64,000 nt of DNA from Candidatus Galacturonatibacter soehngenii (GCF_008830185.1 NZ_WAGX01000003.1:218534-282533), one strand, 5' to 3'; shown: positions 26,035 to 35,789, counted from the stretch's first letter. Notes: generated by a model from the letters alone, not told the origin. Translations and numbers: made by a program.

Positions 26035-26466
26035 ATGATTACCAGTTCAGACAAAGAACTTTTGCAAGAAACATATAACAATAGTAAAAAGGGTATGGAT
26101 ACTCTTAGTATCTTATTAAACAAAGTTTATGATGATGACTTGAATTATGAAATGAATACCCAACTTCAACGATATCGTGAGATTAACTCAAAAGTTTCTG
26201 ACCAGTTAATTGAATCAGGTGTTATGTTGGAAAACAAACCTTTGGATCGATTTAAAATGTGGTCTTCCATTCAAGCTAACACTATTTTTAATACAAGTAC
26301 AAAGCATATTGCCAATATGGTAATTCGTGAAAATTCAGTTGGAATGACAGGCGTCATGTCAACTTTAAAAGAAAATTACAATGCATCAAAACAATCCGTT
26401 GAATTAGCGAATGAATTTGTGGCTTTTGAAGAAGAATGTATTCGCAAGTTAAAGAGCTATTTATAG
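26035..26466 (+). CDS. Small all-helical protein, ferritin-like or spore-coat-like four-helix bundle
   Basis: About 143 residues (from MITSSDKELLQETY), predicted almost entirely alpha-helical with four amphipathic helices, no signal peptide and no obvious metal-binding ExxH motif. Proteins of this appearance are widespread in clostridia and often left unnamed; some relatives are linked to spore coats. I choose the ATG at 26035 because GGAGGTGA precedes it, and the in-frame ATG at 25978 has no ribosome site. The terminator hairpin overlaps its 3' end. Function is not assignable. Confidence 0.7.
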   Translation: MITSSDKELLQETYNNSKKGMDTLSILLNKVYDDDLNYEMNTQLQRYREINSKVSDQLIESGVMLENKPLDRFKMWSSIQANTIFNTSTKHIANMVIRENSVGMTGVMSTLKENYNASKQSVELANEFVAFEEECIRKLKSYL

Positions 26467-26490
26467 ACTATGAGCTATAAGTAGCTCTTT
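26451..26490 (+). terminator. Terminator overlapping the end of the helical-protein gene
   Basis: AAAGAGCTATTTATAG (26451-26466) includes the stop codon and pairs with CTATAAGTAGCTCTTT (26475-26490), one wobble. The coding end therefore doubles as the left arm of the terminator. Confidence 0.8.
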
Positions 26491-26627
26491 ATCATGGAAA
26501 TTGTTTTGCAATATTCCTAGTCCTAAAAGGCAATGCCTGCCAAGAATGCCTTGACTATTAGATAAGGTGAAGTTAAACTATACATACGATTTAATCTATA
26601 ATTATGATTTAGAGTTGGAGGAACTCT

Positions 26628-27410
26628 ATGAGCAGCAAGATAAAAAGAGAATTTGAAAAAAAACCAATAGAACCTATACGTATTAATAAATATTTAAGTG
26701 AAGCAGGAGTCTGCTCAAGAAGAGAAGCAGATCGATTAATAGAGGCAGGAAAGATTACTGTTGATGGAGTATTGGCAGTGATGGGTACAAAAGTAGATGG
26801 TACACAAAGGATATGCGTTGAGGGAAAAGAAGTTTTACATAATGAAAAAATGGTATTGTTAGCTTTTAATAAGCCTATAGGTATTGTTTGTACCACACAG
26901 AAAAAAGAAAAGAACAATATTGTAGATTACATTCAATACCCTCAAAGAATTTACCCCGTTGGAAGATTAGATAAGGATTCGCAAGGGCTTATTTTAATGA
27001 CAAACAATGGAGATATTGTAAACAAAATGATGAGAGCCCACAATATGCATGAGAAAGAGTATCTTGTTTGGGTCGATAAACCAATCACAGAAGAGTTCTT
27101 ACATGGAATGGCAAAAGGAGTACCAATACTTGACACTGTTACAAGAGAATGTAAAATAACAAAAACTGGAACGAAATCGTTTCGCATTATAATAACACAA
27201 GGTTTAAATAGACAAATTAGACGAATGTGTGAATATTTTGACTATAAGGTAACTAAGTTAGAAAGAATTAGGATAATGAATATAAAACTTGGTAAACTAG
27301 CACAGGGAAAATATAGAGATATCACCCAAGAAGAATTAAAAGAGCTAGAAAAGTTAATTCAAAAATCATCAAATATCACTTCATATGGAGAAAAAAATGG
27401 AAGAAAATAA
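26628..27410 (+). CDS. rluF: 23S rRNA pseudouridine synthase, RluF/RluB family
   Basis: 260 residues. An S4 RNA-binding domain (about 20-65, INKYLSEAGVCSRREADRLI) precedes a pseudouridine synthase domain with catalytic Asp in GRLDKDSQGL (around residue 109) and the GLNRQIRRMCEY motif. It isomerises a uridine in 23S rRNA; the RluF name (U2604-type) is the best guess within the RsuA/RluB/E/F group. TTGGAGGA precedes the ATG. Its end overlaps ligA by 14 bp. Confidence 0.9.
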   Translation: MSSKIKREFEKKPIEPIRINKYLSEAGVCSRREADRLIEAGKITVDGVLAVMGTKVDGTQRICVEGKEVLHNEKMVLLAFNKPIGIVCTTQKKEKNNIVDYIQYPQRIYPVGRLDKDSQGLILMTNNGDIVNKMMRAHNMHEKEYLVWVDKPITEEFLHGMAKGVPILDTVTRECKITKTGTKSFRIIITQGLNRQIRRMCEYFDYKVTKLERIRIMNIKLGKLAQGKYRDITQEELKELEKLIQKSSNITSYGEKNGRK

Positions 27411-29352
27411 AGTAAAACGTATCAAAGAACTAATCAATATATTAAATAATGCAAATAGGGCTTATTACCAAGAAGCAACAGAAATTATGAGTAATTATGA
27501 ATATGATGCCTTGTATGATGAGTTACTTAAATTGGAGGAAGAAACAGGAGTGGTTCTTGGTAATAGCCCGAGTGTTAATGTGGGATATGAAATAGTAAGC
27601 GAACTCCCAAAGGAACGCCATGAAAGATCTATGCTTTCTCTAAATAAAACCAAATCAGTAGAAGAGCTGACCGATTGGCTGGGTGAGCAAGAGGCATTAT
27701 TATCTTGGAAACTAGATGGATTAACTATTGTTCTAACTTACAATCAAGGCGAATTACAAAAGGCAGTTACTAGAGGAAATGGTGAAATAGGAGAGGTAGT
27801 AACCAATAATGCAAAAGTATTTCGTAACCTTCCATTAAAGATTAAGTACAAAGGTGAACTGGTTCTTCGTGGAGAAGCCGTAATTCGTTATTCTGATTTT
27901 GAAAAAATTAACAGTCAAATTATAGATGTGGAAGCAAAATATAAAAATCCGAGAAATCTATGCAGCGGTTCTGTAAGACAATTAAATAATCAGATTACTG
28001 CATCTAGAAACGTAAACTTTTTTGCATTCTCTCTTGTAAAAGCTGATGAGATTGATTTTCATAATTCAAGAAAAAATCAATTTGAATGGCTTAAAAATCA
28101 AGGATTTGAAGTAGTAGAATATAAGATGGTTTCGAAAGAAAACTTGGCAAAGACAGTGGAAAACTTCTCAGAGCAAATAAAAAGCAATGATTTTCCTTCT
28201 GATGGATTGGTAATTGCGTTTGATAACATTTCTTATGGGCAAAGGCTTGGAGCTACGTCGAAGTTTCCAAGGGACTCTATCGCTTTTAAATGGGCAGATG
28301 AAATAAAAGAGACAACTCTATTAGAAATTGAGTGGAGCCCTTCAAGAACAGGATTAATTAATCCTGTGGCAATATTTGAAGCAGTTGAATTGGAGGGAAC
28401 GAGTGTAAGTAGAGCTAGCGTCCATAACATTAGTATCTTAAAAAATCTAGAACTTGGCATAGGCGATACCATAGAAGTATACAAAGCAAATATGATTATA
28501 CCTCAGATTGCTAACAATCTTACGAGAAGTGGAGTATGTCCGATACCTCATTCCTGTCCTGTTTGTGGTGAAAGTACCTCAATCAGAAAGATTAACGATG
28601 TAGAAGCCTTATACTGCGAAAATCCAGATTGTCAAGCAAAAAAGATCAAAGCATTTACTTTATTCGTAAGCAGGGATGCTCTTAATATCGACGGTTTATC
28701 AGAGGCAACTTTGGAGAAATTTATAGCAAGAGGATTTATTAAAGAGTTTGCAGATATCTTTCATTTGAAACAGTATCAAGCTGAGATAATTGAAATGGAA
28801 GGATTTGGACAGAAATCGTTTGATAATTTAATGGCAAGTATTGAAAAGGCAAGAAACACTACATTACCAAGGCTCATTTATAGCTTAGGTATACTTAATA
28901 TTGGATTATCGAATGCTAAGATGATATGCAAAGAATTTAATTATGATATAGAACGATTATTAAATGCTTCTAGAGAAGAGTTTTCGGAAATAGCAGGTAT
29001 TGGAGATGTGATTGCCGATAGTATTGTATCGTACTTTGAGAAAGAAAGTAATGTAATCAACCTAAGACATGTTTTAAGGGAACTAAACCTAGAAAAGATA
29101 GAGATAGATGAAGCAGCGCAAGTATTAAAAGACAAAGTATTTGTTATCACAGGAAGTCTAATACAGTTTGAAAATAGAAATGCCTTAAAAGAATTGATTG
29201 AAGAGAAGGGTGGAAAAGTAACGGGCAGCGTTACATCAAAAACAAACTATCTTATTAATAATGATACGACATCTTCCTCCTCAAAAAACAAAAAAGCAAA
29301 AGAACTTGGGGTAGAAATTATATCAGAAGAAGAGTTTCTTAAAATGATTTAA
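27397..29352 (+). CDS. ligA: NAD-dependent DNA ligase
   Basis: About 651 residues. It seals nicks in duplex DNA during replication and repair. The N-terminal Ia domain is followed by the adenylation domain with Lys105 in the KxDG motif (WKLDGL), an OB fold, a four-Cys zinc finger (CPVCG, later CENPDC), helix-hairpin-helix repeats and a C-terminal BRCT domain (VFVITGSL onward). KLDG replaces the more usual KIDG, and the protein is somewhat shorter than most, so it may be a secondary LigA. I choose the ATG at 27397, which has GGAG upstream, over 27385. Confidence 0.93.
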   Translation: MEENKVKRIKELINILNNANRAYYQEATEIMSNYEYDALYDELLKLEEETGVVLGNSPSVNVGYEIVSELPKERHERSMLSLNKTKSVEELTDWLGEQEALLSWKLDGLTIVLTYNQGELQKAVTRGNGEIGEVVTNNAKVFRNLPLKIKYKGELVLRGEAVIRYSDFEKINSQIIDVEAKYKNPRNLCSGSVRQLNNQITASRNVNFFAFSLVKADEIDFHNSRKNQFEWLKNQGFEVVEYKMVSKENLAKTVENFSEQIKSNDFPSDGLVIAFDNISYGQRLGATSKFPRDSIAFKWADEIKETTLLEIEWSPSRTGLINPVAIFEAVELEGTSVSRASVHNISILKNLELGIGDTIEVYKANMIIPQIANNLTRSGVCPIPHSCPVCGESTSIRKINDVEALYCENPDCQAKKIKAFTLFVSRDALNIDGLSEATLEKFIARGFIKEFADIFHLKQYQAEIIEMEGFGQKSFDNLMASIEKARNTTLPRLIYSLGILNIGLSNAKMICKEFNYDIERLLNASREEFSEIAGIGDVIADSIVSYFEKESNVINLRHVLRELNLEKIEIDEAAQVLKDKVFVITGSLIQFENRNALKELIEEKGGKVTGSVTSKTNYLINNDTTSSSSKNKKAKELGVEIISEEEFLKMI

Positions 29353-29391
29353 CCTCCATTTGTTTGGTGAGCCAAATTAATATTACACAAA

Positions 29392-29420
29392 TTGACAACA
29401 TATGATATATGTTGTAATAT
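29392..29420 (+). promoter_or_regulatory. metA promoter with an embedded perfect palindrome
   Basis: TTGACA (29392-29397), a 17-nt spacer and TAATAT (29415-29420). ACAACATAT (29395-29403) and ATATGTTGT (29407-29415) form a perfect 9+3+9 palindrome spanning the whole spacer from -35 to -10, a textbook repressor position. The transcribed leader would be only about 35 nt, too short for a SAM riboswitch or T-box. Confidence 0.75.
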
Positions 29421-29463
29421 GAATTAACGTAGCAAAATCTAATAAAGTGAGACAGGTGATAAT

Positions 29464-30396
29464 ATGCCAATTAAGGTACAAAGTGATTTGCCCGCAAAGG
29501 GAATATTAGAAACTGAAAATATATTTGTTATGGACGAAGGCCGTGCAATGCATCAGGATATTCGTCCAATTGAAATAGGAATTTTAAATTTAATGCCTGT
29601 AAAGCAGGATACAGAGATACAACTGATGAGAGCATTATCCAATACACCTCTTCAAGTGGATTTGACCTTTCTTAATGTATCAAGTCATATATCGAAAAAT
29701 ACCTCTTCCAGTCATTTAAATAAATTCTATCGAACATTTGATGAAATTAAGCGAAAAAAGTTTGACGGACTTATTATTACAGGAGCGCCAGTTGAGCATT
29801 TACCTTTTAAAGAGGTAAATTACTGGGAGGAATTAACCCAGATACTAGAGTGGTCAAAAACAAATGTAACTTCTACTTTTCATATTTGCTGGGGTGCGCA
29901 AGCTGGTTTGTATTATCATTATGGAATTGACAAGAAGATGTTGGAGCAAAAAATGTTTGGATTATTTAAGCATTCTGTTCTCAATCGAAAAGTACCTCTT
30001 GTAAGAGGATTTGATGATGAGTTTTATGCACCACATTCCAGACATACTACGGTATCAAAAGAAGAAATCCTAAGCAATAAAGAATTAACCATACTTGCTG
30101 AGTCAGAAGAAGCAGGAGTATACATTGTAATTGCAAAAGAAGGAAAACAAATCTTTGTTATGGGACATCCAGAATATGATAGAGTTTCACTACATAATGA
30201 ATATCGACGTGACAAAGAGAAAGGATTAGAAATTGATACACCAAAAAATTATTATCCAAAGGATGATGATACCTTAAAGCCGCCATTACAATGGAGAGCA
30301 CATTGTAATAATTTGTATACGAACTGGCTGAATTATTATGTTTATCAGGTAACGCCTTATAACCTAGAGGATGCCGAGTTGGATTTTTGTATATAG
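29464..30396 (+). CDS. metA: Homoserine O-acetyltransferase (MetA family)
   Basis: A 310-residue enzyme that activates homoserine for methionine synthesis. Cys142 in HICWGAQ is the acyl-carrying nucleophile. Residue 111 is Glu ([10 protein letters not shown]); in this family Glu111 favours acetyl-CoA and Gly111 succinyl-CoA, so the product should be O-acetylhomoserine. The catalytic His/Glu region FVMGHPEYD is present. It is a single-gene unit with a palindromic promoter and a strong terminator. Confidence 0.95.
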   Translation: MPIKVQSDLPAKGILETENIFVMDEGRAMHQDIRPIEIGILNLMPVKQDTEIQLMRALSNTPLQVDLTFLNVSSHISKNTSSSHLNKFYRTFDEIKRKKFDGLIITGAPVEHLPFKEVNYWEELTQILEWSKTNVTSTFHICWGAQAGLYYHYGIDKKMLEQKMFGLFKHSVLNRKVPLVRGFDDEFYAPHSRHTTVSKEEILSNKELTILAESEEAGVYIVIAKEGKQIFVMGHPEYDRVSLHNEYRRDKEKGLEIDTPKNYYPKDDDTLKPPLQWRAHCNNLYTNWLNYYVYQVTPYNLEDAELDFCI

Positions 30397-30427
30397 TTAT
30401 CTATTTTCTGTTTGTTGAATGATTAAG

Positions 30428-30453
30428 AACCGCCTTAATAAAGGCGGTTTTTT
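30428..30453 (+). terminator. Intrinsic terminator after metA
   Basis: AACCGCC (30428-30434) pairs with GGCGGTT (30443-30449), followed by a T run to 30453. Confidence 0.93.
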
Positions 30454-30720
30454 GTATAATAAGAAAATTTTATAATTCTCTATTTTACAAATATACTACA
30501 TAAGAGAGCGTTTGAAAGTAACCATTTGTTCCATATGAAAGGTAGCAATTGCAAAAGTAAAGATAAATTTGGCAAAATATACAGGGTATAAATAAAAAAA
30601 ATAAAAATATACTATAAATATTAAAATCCTACGGTTTTTATTGTGCAAATTAATTGATAAAATAATAATGTAATGAGTTTGAAACTTATTAATATAGTAA
30701 ATTTATGGAGGGATTTGAAG
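30454..30720. other. Upstream region of the TRAP operon
   Basis: This AT-rich stretch should contain the TRAP operon promoter, but no consensus -35/-10 pair stands out, which would fit activation by the response regulator at 35790. The segment near 30625-30650 shares short pieces (ATCC, TTTTTAT, then GCA) with the palindromic region upstream of the ABC operon at 15051-15068; the match is too short to be decisive. GGAGGG (30707-30712) is the ribosome site of the first gene. Confidence 0.4.
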
Positions 30721-31797
30721 ATGAAAAAGAAAATGTTAGCAGCGCTATTGTGTGCAAGTATGGTGGTATCACTTTCTGCTTGTGGGTTAAAAACCCCAGA
30801 AAAGACAGAAACACCAGTAGCAGAAGAAACCGAAAAGGTAGAAGAAACAACTACTGAATCAAAAGGAGAAAGTAATTCAGCAATGGTGACACTTGTATTT
30901 GCTGAAGTAAATCCATTAGACACAATCGTAGGACAAACAGACACAGCTTTTAAAGAAAAAGTGGAAGAACTATCAGGAGGAGAAATTAAGATAGATCTTC
31001 AAGCAAGTGGTGTTCTTGGATCTGAAAATGACGTACTTGATACAATGCTTGGCGGTGGTGGAACCATCGATATGGCTCGTATATCAGCATTTGCATTAAC
31101 AAGCTATGGCGGAGAAAAATCAAAGCTATTATCTGTTCCTTATACATTTGTAAATCGTGAACATTTTTGGAACTTTGCAACCTCAGATTTAGCAAAAGAG
31201 TTCCTTGTTGAACCTCATGAAAATGGAAGTGGTATCACAGGATTATTTTACGCAGAAGAAGGATTTAGACACTTCTTTACGGTTAATCCTGTTAATAGTT
31301 TAGAGGATTTAAAAGGTATGAAACTTAGAGTTTCAAATGATCCTATTATGAATGGAATGGTAGAAGGACTTGGAGCGTCTCCAACTGTTGTTTCTTTTGG
31401 AGAACTTTATTCAGCACTTCAAACAGGAGTAGTAGATGGTGCAGAGCAACCAATAGCAAACTATAAGTCAAATGCATTTCCAGAGGTTTCACCAAACCTA
31501 ATTCTTGATGGACATACACTTGGTGCAGTACAGGTAGTTATTACTGATAAGGCTTGGGATAAACTTTCTGATGAGCATAAGAGTATCTTAGAAGAAGCTA
31601 GTAAATATGCTTCAGAATATAATAGAAAGATATCAGAAGAAGCCGAGAAAAAAGTATTAGAAGAATTAAAGGCTGAAGGAGTTAACGTTGTTGAAGTTAC
31701 AGATATTACTCCATGGCAAGAAGCATGTAAGGGAATTATTGAATCATCTACAGCAGATAGTAAAGAATTATATCAGCAAATTGTTGATATGAAATAG
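30721..31797 (+). CDS. dctP: TRAP transporter substrate-binding lipoprotein
   Basis: About 358 residues from MKKKMLAALL. The signal peptide ends in the lipobox LSAC, so the protein is lipid-anchored outside the membrane. The DctP domain shows LKGMKLRV (ligand-carboxylate Arg) and VVDGAEQPIANY. It captures an organic acid for the membrane subunits encoded next. I choose the ATG at 30721, with GGAGGG 8 nt upstream, over the in-frame ATG at 30673. The substrate (C4-dicarboxylate, sugar acid or other) is not determined. Confidence 0.94.
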   Translation: MKKKMLAALLCASMVVSLSACGLKTPEKTETPVAEETEKVEETTTESKGESNSAMVTLVFAEVNPLDTIVGQTDTAFKEKVEELSGGEIKIDLQASGVLGSENDVLDTMLGGGGTIDMARISAFALTSYGGEKSKLLSVPYTFVNREHFWNFATSDLAKEFLVEPHENGSGITGLFYAEEGFRHFFTVNPVNSLEDLKGMKLRVSNDPIMNGMVEGLGASPTVVSFGELYSALQTGVVDGAEQPIANYKSNAFPEVSPNLILDGHTLGAVQVVITDKAWDKLSDEHKSILEEASKYASEYNRKISEEAEKKVLEELKAEGVNVVEVTDITPWQEACKGIIESSTADSKELYQQIVDMK

Positions 31798-31875
31798 AAA
31801 TTTTAACGTTACTTAAATAGAAAGGGAAGGCATGAGGGATTAAAATCCTTTGTGCCTGCTTTTAAGGAGGTAAAT

Positions 31876-32397
31876 ATGCCTGACATTTTTAAAAAAATTG
31901 ATAAGATAAAGCCTGCTTATGATATAACATACCAAATTGTGCTTTTCTTATGTAAATTACTTTTGATTATAGATATTTTGATTACAAGTTTATCCGTTGC
32001 AGGAAGATATATATCATTTATTCCTGATCCATCTTGGAGTGAAGAAATCGTTTTAACTTGTATGGCTTATATGGCAGTTCTTTCGGCAGCGTTGGCAATC
32101 AGAAGAGGTGCACATATACGTATGACAGCATTTGATCGGTATTTGTCAAAAAAAGTTTTAGGAGTATTAGACATTTTTGCAGATCTAGGAGTTTTATTAC
32201 TTGCTATTATTATGATAGTAGTAGGCTGGAAGTACGCCGTAGGAATTGGAGCGAAAGGAACTTATGTTAGTATGCCGTTTTTATCCCGTTTTTGGATGTA
32301 CTTTCCAGTTCCGCTAGCAGGTGTAGCCATGTTTGTATTTGAATTAGAGTCAATATACAATCATGTTAAATCATTTTTTATAGAGGAGGTAAAATAA
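31876..32397 (+). CDS. dctQ: TRAP transporter small membrane subunit
   Basis: About 173 residues with four membrane helices (near 20-45, 55-72, 92-112 and 132-158) and the family patch SWSEEIVLTCMAYMAVLSAALAIRR. It bridges the binding protein and the large subunit in a sodium-driven TRAP transporter. AAGGAGG directly precedes the chosen ATG at 31876. The stop codon overlaps the next start by one base, so it is coupled to dctM. Confidence 0.93.
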   Translation: MPDIFKKIDKIKPAYDITYQIVLFLCKLLLIIDILITSLSVAGRYISFIPDPSWSEEIVLTCMAYMAVLSAALAIRRGAHIRMTAFDRYLSKKVLGVLDIFADLGVLLLAIIMIVVGWKYAVGIGAKGTYVSMPFLSRFWMYFPVPLAGVAMFVFELESIYNHVKSFFIEEVK

Positions 32398-33689
32398 TGT
32401 CTAGTGAAAGTTTAGCGATTTTAATATTACTTGGAAGTTTCTTTGTCTTGATATTATTAAGATTTCCTATAGCGTATGCAGTAGCGCTATCCTCTTTTTT
32501 CTGCTTGTTGTATCAGGGGTTACCTCTAACTACAATATGTCAGCAAATGGTAAAGGGTATTAGTTCTTTTAGTCTTATGGCAGTTCCATTCTTTATTACT
32601 ATGGGATGCTTAATGGGATCAGGAGGTATTTCCAAGAAGTTAATTGCATTGGCGGATTCTTGTGTTGGATGGATGCGAGGAGGAATGGCAATGGTTAACA
32701 TTGTTGCTTCTTACTTTTTTGGTGGAATCTCTGGTTCTGCATCAGCAGACACCGCATCACTAGGAACAATACTAATTCCAATGATGGTAGATCAAGGATA
32801 CGATGATGACTTTTCTACAGCAGTAACCATTACATCCTCATGTGAAGGACTTTTAGTACCACCAAGTCATAACATGGTTATCTATGCAACAGCAGCGGGC
32901 GGAGTATCAGTTGGAAGTTTGTTTTTGGCAGGTTATATACCTGGTGCTTTACTTGTATTAAGTTTGATGGTGGGATCTTATATTATATCAGTAAAAAGAA
33001 ACTATCCAAAGGGTGAAAAATTCAGTTTCAAAAACTTATTCAAACAATTAAGTGTATCTTTTTGGGCTCTTGCAGCAGTATTAATAGTTGTATTTGGCGT
33101 TGTAGGTGGAGTATTTACAGCAACAGAATCAGCTGCGATTGCAGTTATTTATAGTCTAATCGTTAGTATTTTTATATATAAGGGACTTGATTGGAAAGGC
33201 GTTTGGAAAGTATTTGAAGATTGCGTTGATACTTTATCAATCGTATTGATTCTCATTTCAACTTCAAGTATATTCGGCTATTGCTTGACCCGTTTACACG
33301 TTCCTGATTTAGCAGCAAACGCAATTATTGGTTTGACAGATAATCCAATTATTTTAGCGTTGCTATTAAATTTAATTCTTTTTGTACTAGGTTGTATTAT
33401 GGATATGGCTCCAATTATATTAATTGCTACTCCAATTTTATATCCAATTGCAACATCAATTGGTATTGATCCGATACAATTTGGTATTATGTTAGTATTA
33501 AACTGTGGAATAGGATTGCTTACACCACCTGTAGGAGCAGTACTATTTATTGGATCTGCAGTTGGAAAAGTTCCAATGGAGCGAGTGGTAAAAGCAACAT
33601 TGCCATTTTACTTATGTATGATTGTTACTCTTTTACTAATAACGTTTGTTCCAGCTATAAGCTTATGGCTTCCATCTGTACTAGGTTAA
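32397..33689 (+). CDS. dctM: TRAP transporter large membrane subunit
   Basis: A 430-residue channel-forming subunit with about twelve helices. Typical DctM signatures are visible: VPFFITMGCLMGSGGISKKL, FGGISGSASADTASLGTILIP, SHNMVIYATAAGG and TPPVGAVLFIGSAVGKV. Together with DctP and DctQ it imports a solute using the sodium gradient. An AGGAGG site lies in the end of dctQ. Confidence 0.96.
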   Translation: MSSESLAILILLGSFFVLILLRFPIAYAVALSSFFCLLYQGLPLTTICQQMVKGISSFSLMAVPFFITMGCLMGSGGISKKLIALADSCVGWMRGGMAMVNIVASYFFGGISGSASADTASLGTILIPMMVDQGYDDDFSTAVTITSSCEGLLVPPSHNMVIYATAAGGVSVGSLFLAGYIPGALLVLSLMVGSYIISVKRNYPKGEKFSFKNLFKQLSVSFWALAAVLIVVFGVVGGVFTATESAAIAVIYSLIVSIFIYKGLDWKGVWKVFEDCVDTLSIVLILISTSSIFGYCLTRLHVPDLAANAIIGLTDNPIILALLLNLILFVLGCIMDMAPIILIATPILYPIATSIGIDPIQFGIMLVLNCGIGLLTPPVGAVLFIGSAVGKVPMERVVKATLPFYLCMIVTLLLITFVPAISLWLPSVLG

Positions 33690-33695
33690 TCAAAT

Positions 33696-34163
33696 ATGAA
33701 GTATCAATTTCGTTATAAAAACACACCAATAGATTTTTTGCAATTGTCATTATATTATACGTATGGATCTATTGTAGGGGTTTGTAACACTATTTTTACT
33801 GTTGCAATGATATTGCTTACGAATCAGATTTGGGCTGAAACAACCAATTTTGTAAGACTACTTTTACTGTTTTCCATTTGTTTGTTTCCAATCATTCAGC
33901 CAATTGGAGTTTATGTTAGAGCAAAAAAACAGGCTGCAGATGCAAAAGAAGTGGAAATATATTTTGATGATTCTGGAATTCAGGTGAAATCAGGAGGAGA
34001 AGTATCAAACTTAGAATGGAAAAATATAAAAAAAGTGTCTAAAAAACCAACTATGGTAGTTCTTTTCTCGACAACAACGCATGGATTTATTTTAAGCAAC
34101 CGTGTTCTAGGAGATAAACACAAAGAATTTTATAACTACGTAGTGTTAAAGATGAGTCACTAA
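33696..34163 (+). CDS. YcxB-like membrane protein
   Basis: 155 residues with two N-terminal membrane helices (about 17-42 and 53-73) and a C-terminal cytoplasmic domain, VEIYFDDSGIQVKSGGEVSN then WKNIKKVSKKPTMVVLF, resembling the YcxB-like domain of unknown function. It follows dctM by 6 nt with no strong ribosome site and is probably translated by coupling. It is unusual to find this protein in a TRAP operon; no role can be assigned. Confidence 0.75.
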   Translation: MKYQFRYKNTPIDFLQLSLYYTYGSIVGVCNTIFTVAMILLTNQIWAETTNFVRLLLLFSICLFPIIQPIGVYVRAKKQAADAKEVEIYFDDSGIQVKSGGEVSNLEWKNIKKVSKKPTMVVLFSTTTHGFILSNRVLGDKHKEFYNYVVLKMSH

Positions 34164-34182
34164 GATTAATCTTTTTTGCAAT

Positions 34183-34206
34183 AAGCCGTTATCACACGGC
34201 TTTTTT
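34183..34206 (+). terminator. Intrinsic terminator after the TRAP operon
   Basis: AAGCCGT (34183-34189) pairs with ACGGCTT (34196-34202), followed by TTTTTT to 34206. Confidence 0.9.
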
Positions 34207-34233
34207 GCGTACATACTATCTTATCACATAAAA

Positions 34234-34258
34234 ATTTGATATAATTATCATATCAAAT
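34234..34258 (+). promoter_or_regulatory. Palindrome overlapping the -10 of the second kinase operon
   Basis: ATTTGATAT (34234-34242) and ATATCAAAT (34250-34258) form a perfect 9+7+9 inverted repeat. The -10 TATAAT (34240-34245) lies inside it, and there is no good -35 at the right distance. This looks like a regulated promoter for the kinase-regulator-anchored DctP genes. Confidence 0.55.
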
Positions 34259-34281
34259 TGTATCACGAAGGGAACAAACTT

Positions 34282-35787
34282 ATGAGAGTCAATGGATGGT
34301 CCAAGCAATTTAGTGATAGATGGGTCTCTTTATCCATCAGAAGAAAAATTGAAGTATTTACTGGAGTTGTATTTCTAGTTATTTCACTATCAATTATATT
34401 TGATATATGGGTTGTTAATTTTTCAATGAATGATTTTAAAGTTATTTTGGATGATAATGCAAAATGTAGTGATTTAGTGGATACAATTGAGGAAGAAGAA
34501 AGGTGGTTTGAAGCTTATATTAAACATCCAAGTGAAGAGAATCATTTTGAGATGGAACAGGCAATCTTAAAAACAAAACAGGCTATAAACGCGCTTCCAG
34601 ATGATTATTCATCTATGAATATCCAAAGGTATGCAAAAACATGGTCTATTAAAAATAGCTATGAAAATTATACTCAAAAACGAGATGCTGTACTTGGAAT
34701 GAGTGAAGAAAACTTAGCATACATCAAAGAACTTTACAAAGTATATGATATGCAAGTATATTTGCATGAATATGCTAGAAGATTAATGCGATATACATTG
34801 CAAGATGGAAAAACAGCGTATTTAAAAAAAGTACGAGGGTTAAGAAGACTTCCAATGGTGGTGATTATAAGTGGATTTTTCTTATTTAGCATAATGCTTA
34901 GCTTATCTAATGTTATGAACAAGGCCTTAGTTGTCCCCATTATGAAACTTGTTAATGTATCAAAAGAGATAGCAGCCAATAATTTTTTTATAGAGGATGT
35001 AAGGGTTGATAATCAGGATGAAATTGGTGAGTTAGTGAATGCGTTCAATAAGATGAAATTTGCTACAGGTCAATACATTACCACTATGGAAGAAAGAAGA
35101 AATATGATTGATTTACTGCACCAAGAGGAATTAGAAAAAATGGAGGCAGAAAAAAATTTAGAGACTGCTAATCTAGAATTACTGAAAAGTCAAATCAATC
35201 CCCATTTTTTATTTAATACTTTAAATGTAATTGCAGGGATGGCAAATCTTGAAGATGCGGATACGACTGAAAAGATGATTAAAGCTTTAAGTTCTATTTT
35301 TCGATATAACTTAAAGACACCCCAAAGTGAAGTATTCCTTTCACAAGAGCTTTATGTAGTGAAAAATTACTTGTATTTGCAACAAATGCGCTTTGGAAGT
35401 CGTCTAGAGTATGATATTCGATGCAAAGTTGACAAGGAATTTGTAATGGTTCCTTCGTTTTGTTTCCAACCTTTAATTGAAAATGCAATCATTCATGGCA
35501 TTTCTAAAAAAGAAGAAGGTGGTAAGATATACATTGACATTAAAAAGAGAGCGCAAAATATAATTATTACAATAGCAGATACAGGTATTGGAATGTCGAG
35601 AGATAAATTGTATCAGTTACGAGGTGCTGTAAGAGAAGGTAGTGCAGGTAAAATAGGGATAGGACTTGGAAATATTTACAAAAGAATAAATCGTATGTAT
35701 CAAGAAGGAGACGTCTTATTATATAGCACAAAGAATAAAGGTACAGTTATTAAAGTAATAATTCCATACATGAATCAGGAGGTATGA
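34282..35787 (+). CDS. YesM/LytS-type sensor histidine kinase (paralogue of the kinase at 12635)
   Basis: About 501 residues. Transmembrane helices near 25-46 and 190-210 flank a helical outer domain, followed by HAMP, a coiled coil, phospho-acceptor His308 in QINPHFLFN, and a GHKL ATPase (GIGMS, IGIGLGN). The outer domain closely follows the first kinase (KTWSIKNSYENY, YIKELYKVYDMQ). I choose the ATG at 34282, with GAAGGGA upstream, over a TTG at 34258. It probably controls the TRAP operon upstream with the regulator and anchored binding protein downstream. Confidence 0.92.
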   Translation: MRVNGWSKQFSDRWVSLSIRRKIEVFTGVVFLVISLSIIFDIWVVNFSMNDFKVILDDNAKCSDLVDTIEEEERWFEAYIKHPSEENHFEMEQAILKTKQAINALPDDYSSMNIQRYAKTWSIKNSYENYTQKRDAVLGMSEENLAYIKELYKVYDMQVYLHEYARRLMRYTLQDGKTAYLKKVRGLRRLPMVVIISGFFLFSIMLSLSNVMNKALVVPIMKLVNVSKEIAANNFFIEDVRVDNQDEIGELVNAFNKMKFATGQYITTMEERRNMIDLLHQEELEKMEAEKNLETANLELLKSQINPHFLFNTLNVIAGMANLEDADTTEKMIKALSSIFRYNLKTPQSEVFLSQELYVVKNYLYLQQMRFGSRLEYDIRCKVDKEFVMVPSFCFQPLIENAIIHGISKKEEGGKIYIDIKKRAQNIIITIADTGIGMSRDKLYQLRGAVREGSAGKIGIGLGNIYKRINRMYQEGDVLLYSTKNKGTVIKVIIPYMNQEV

Positions 35788-35789
35788 TT

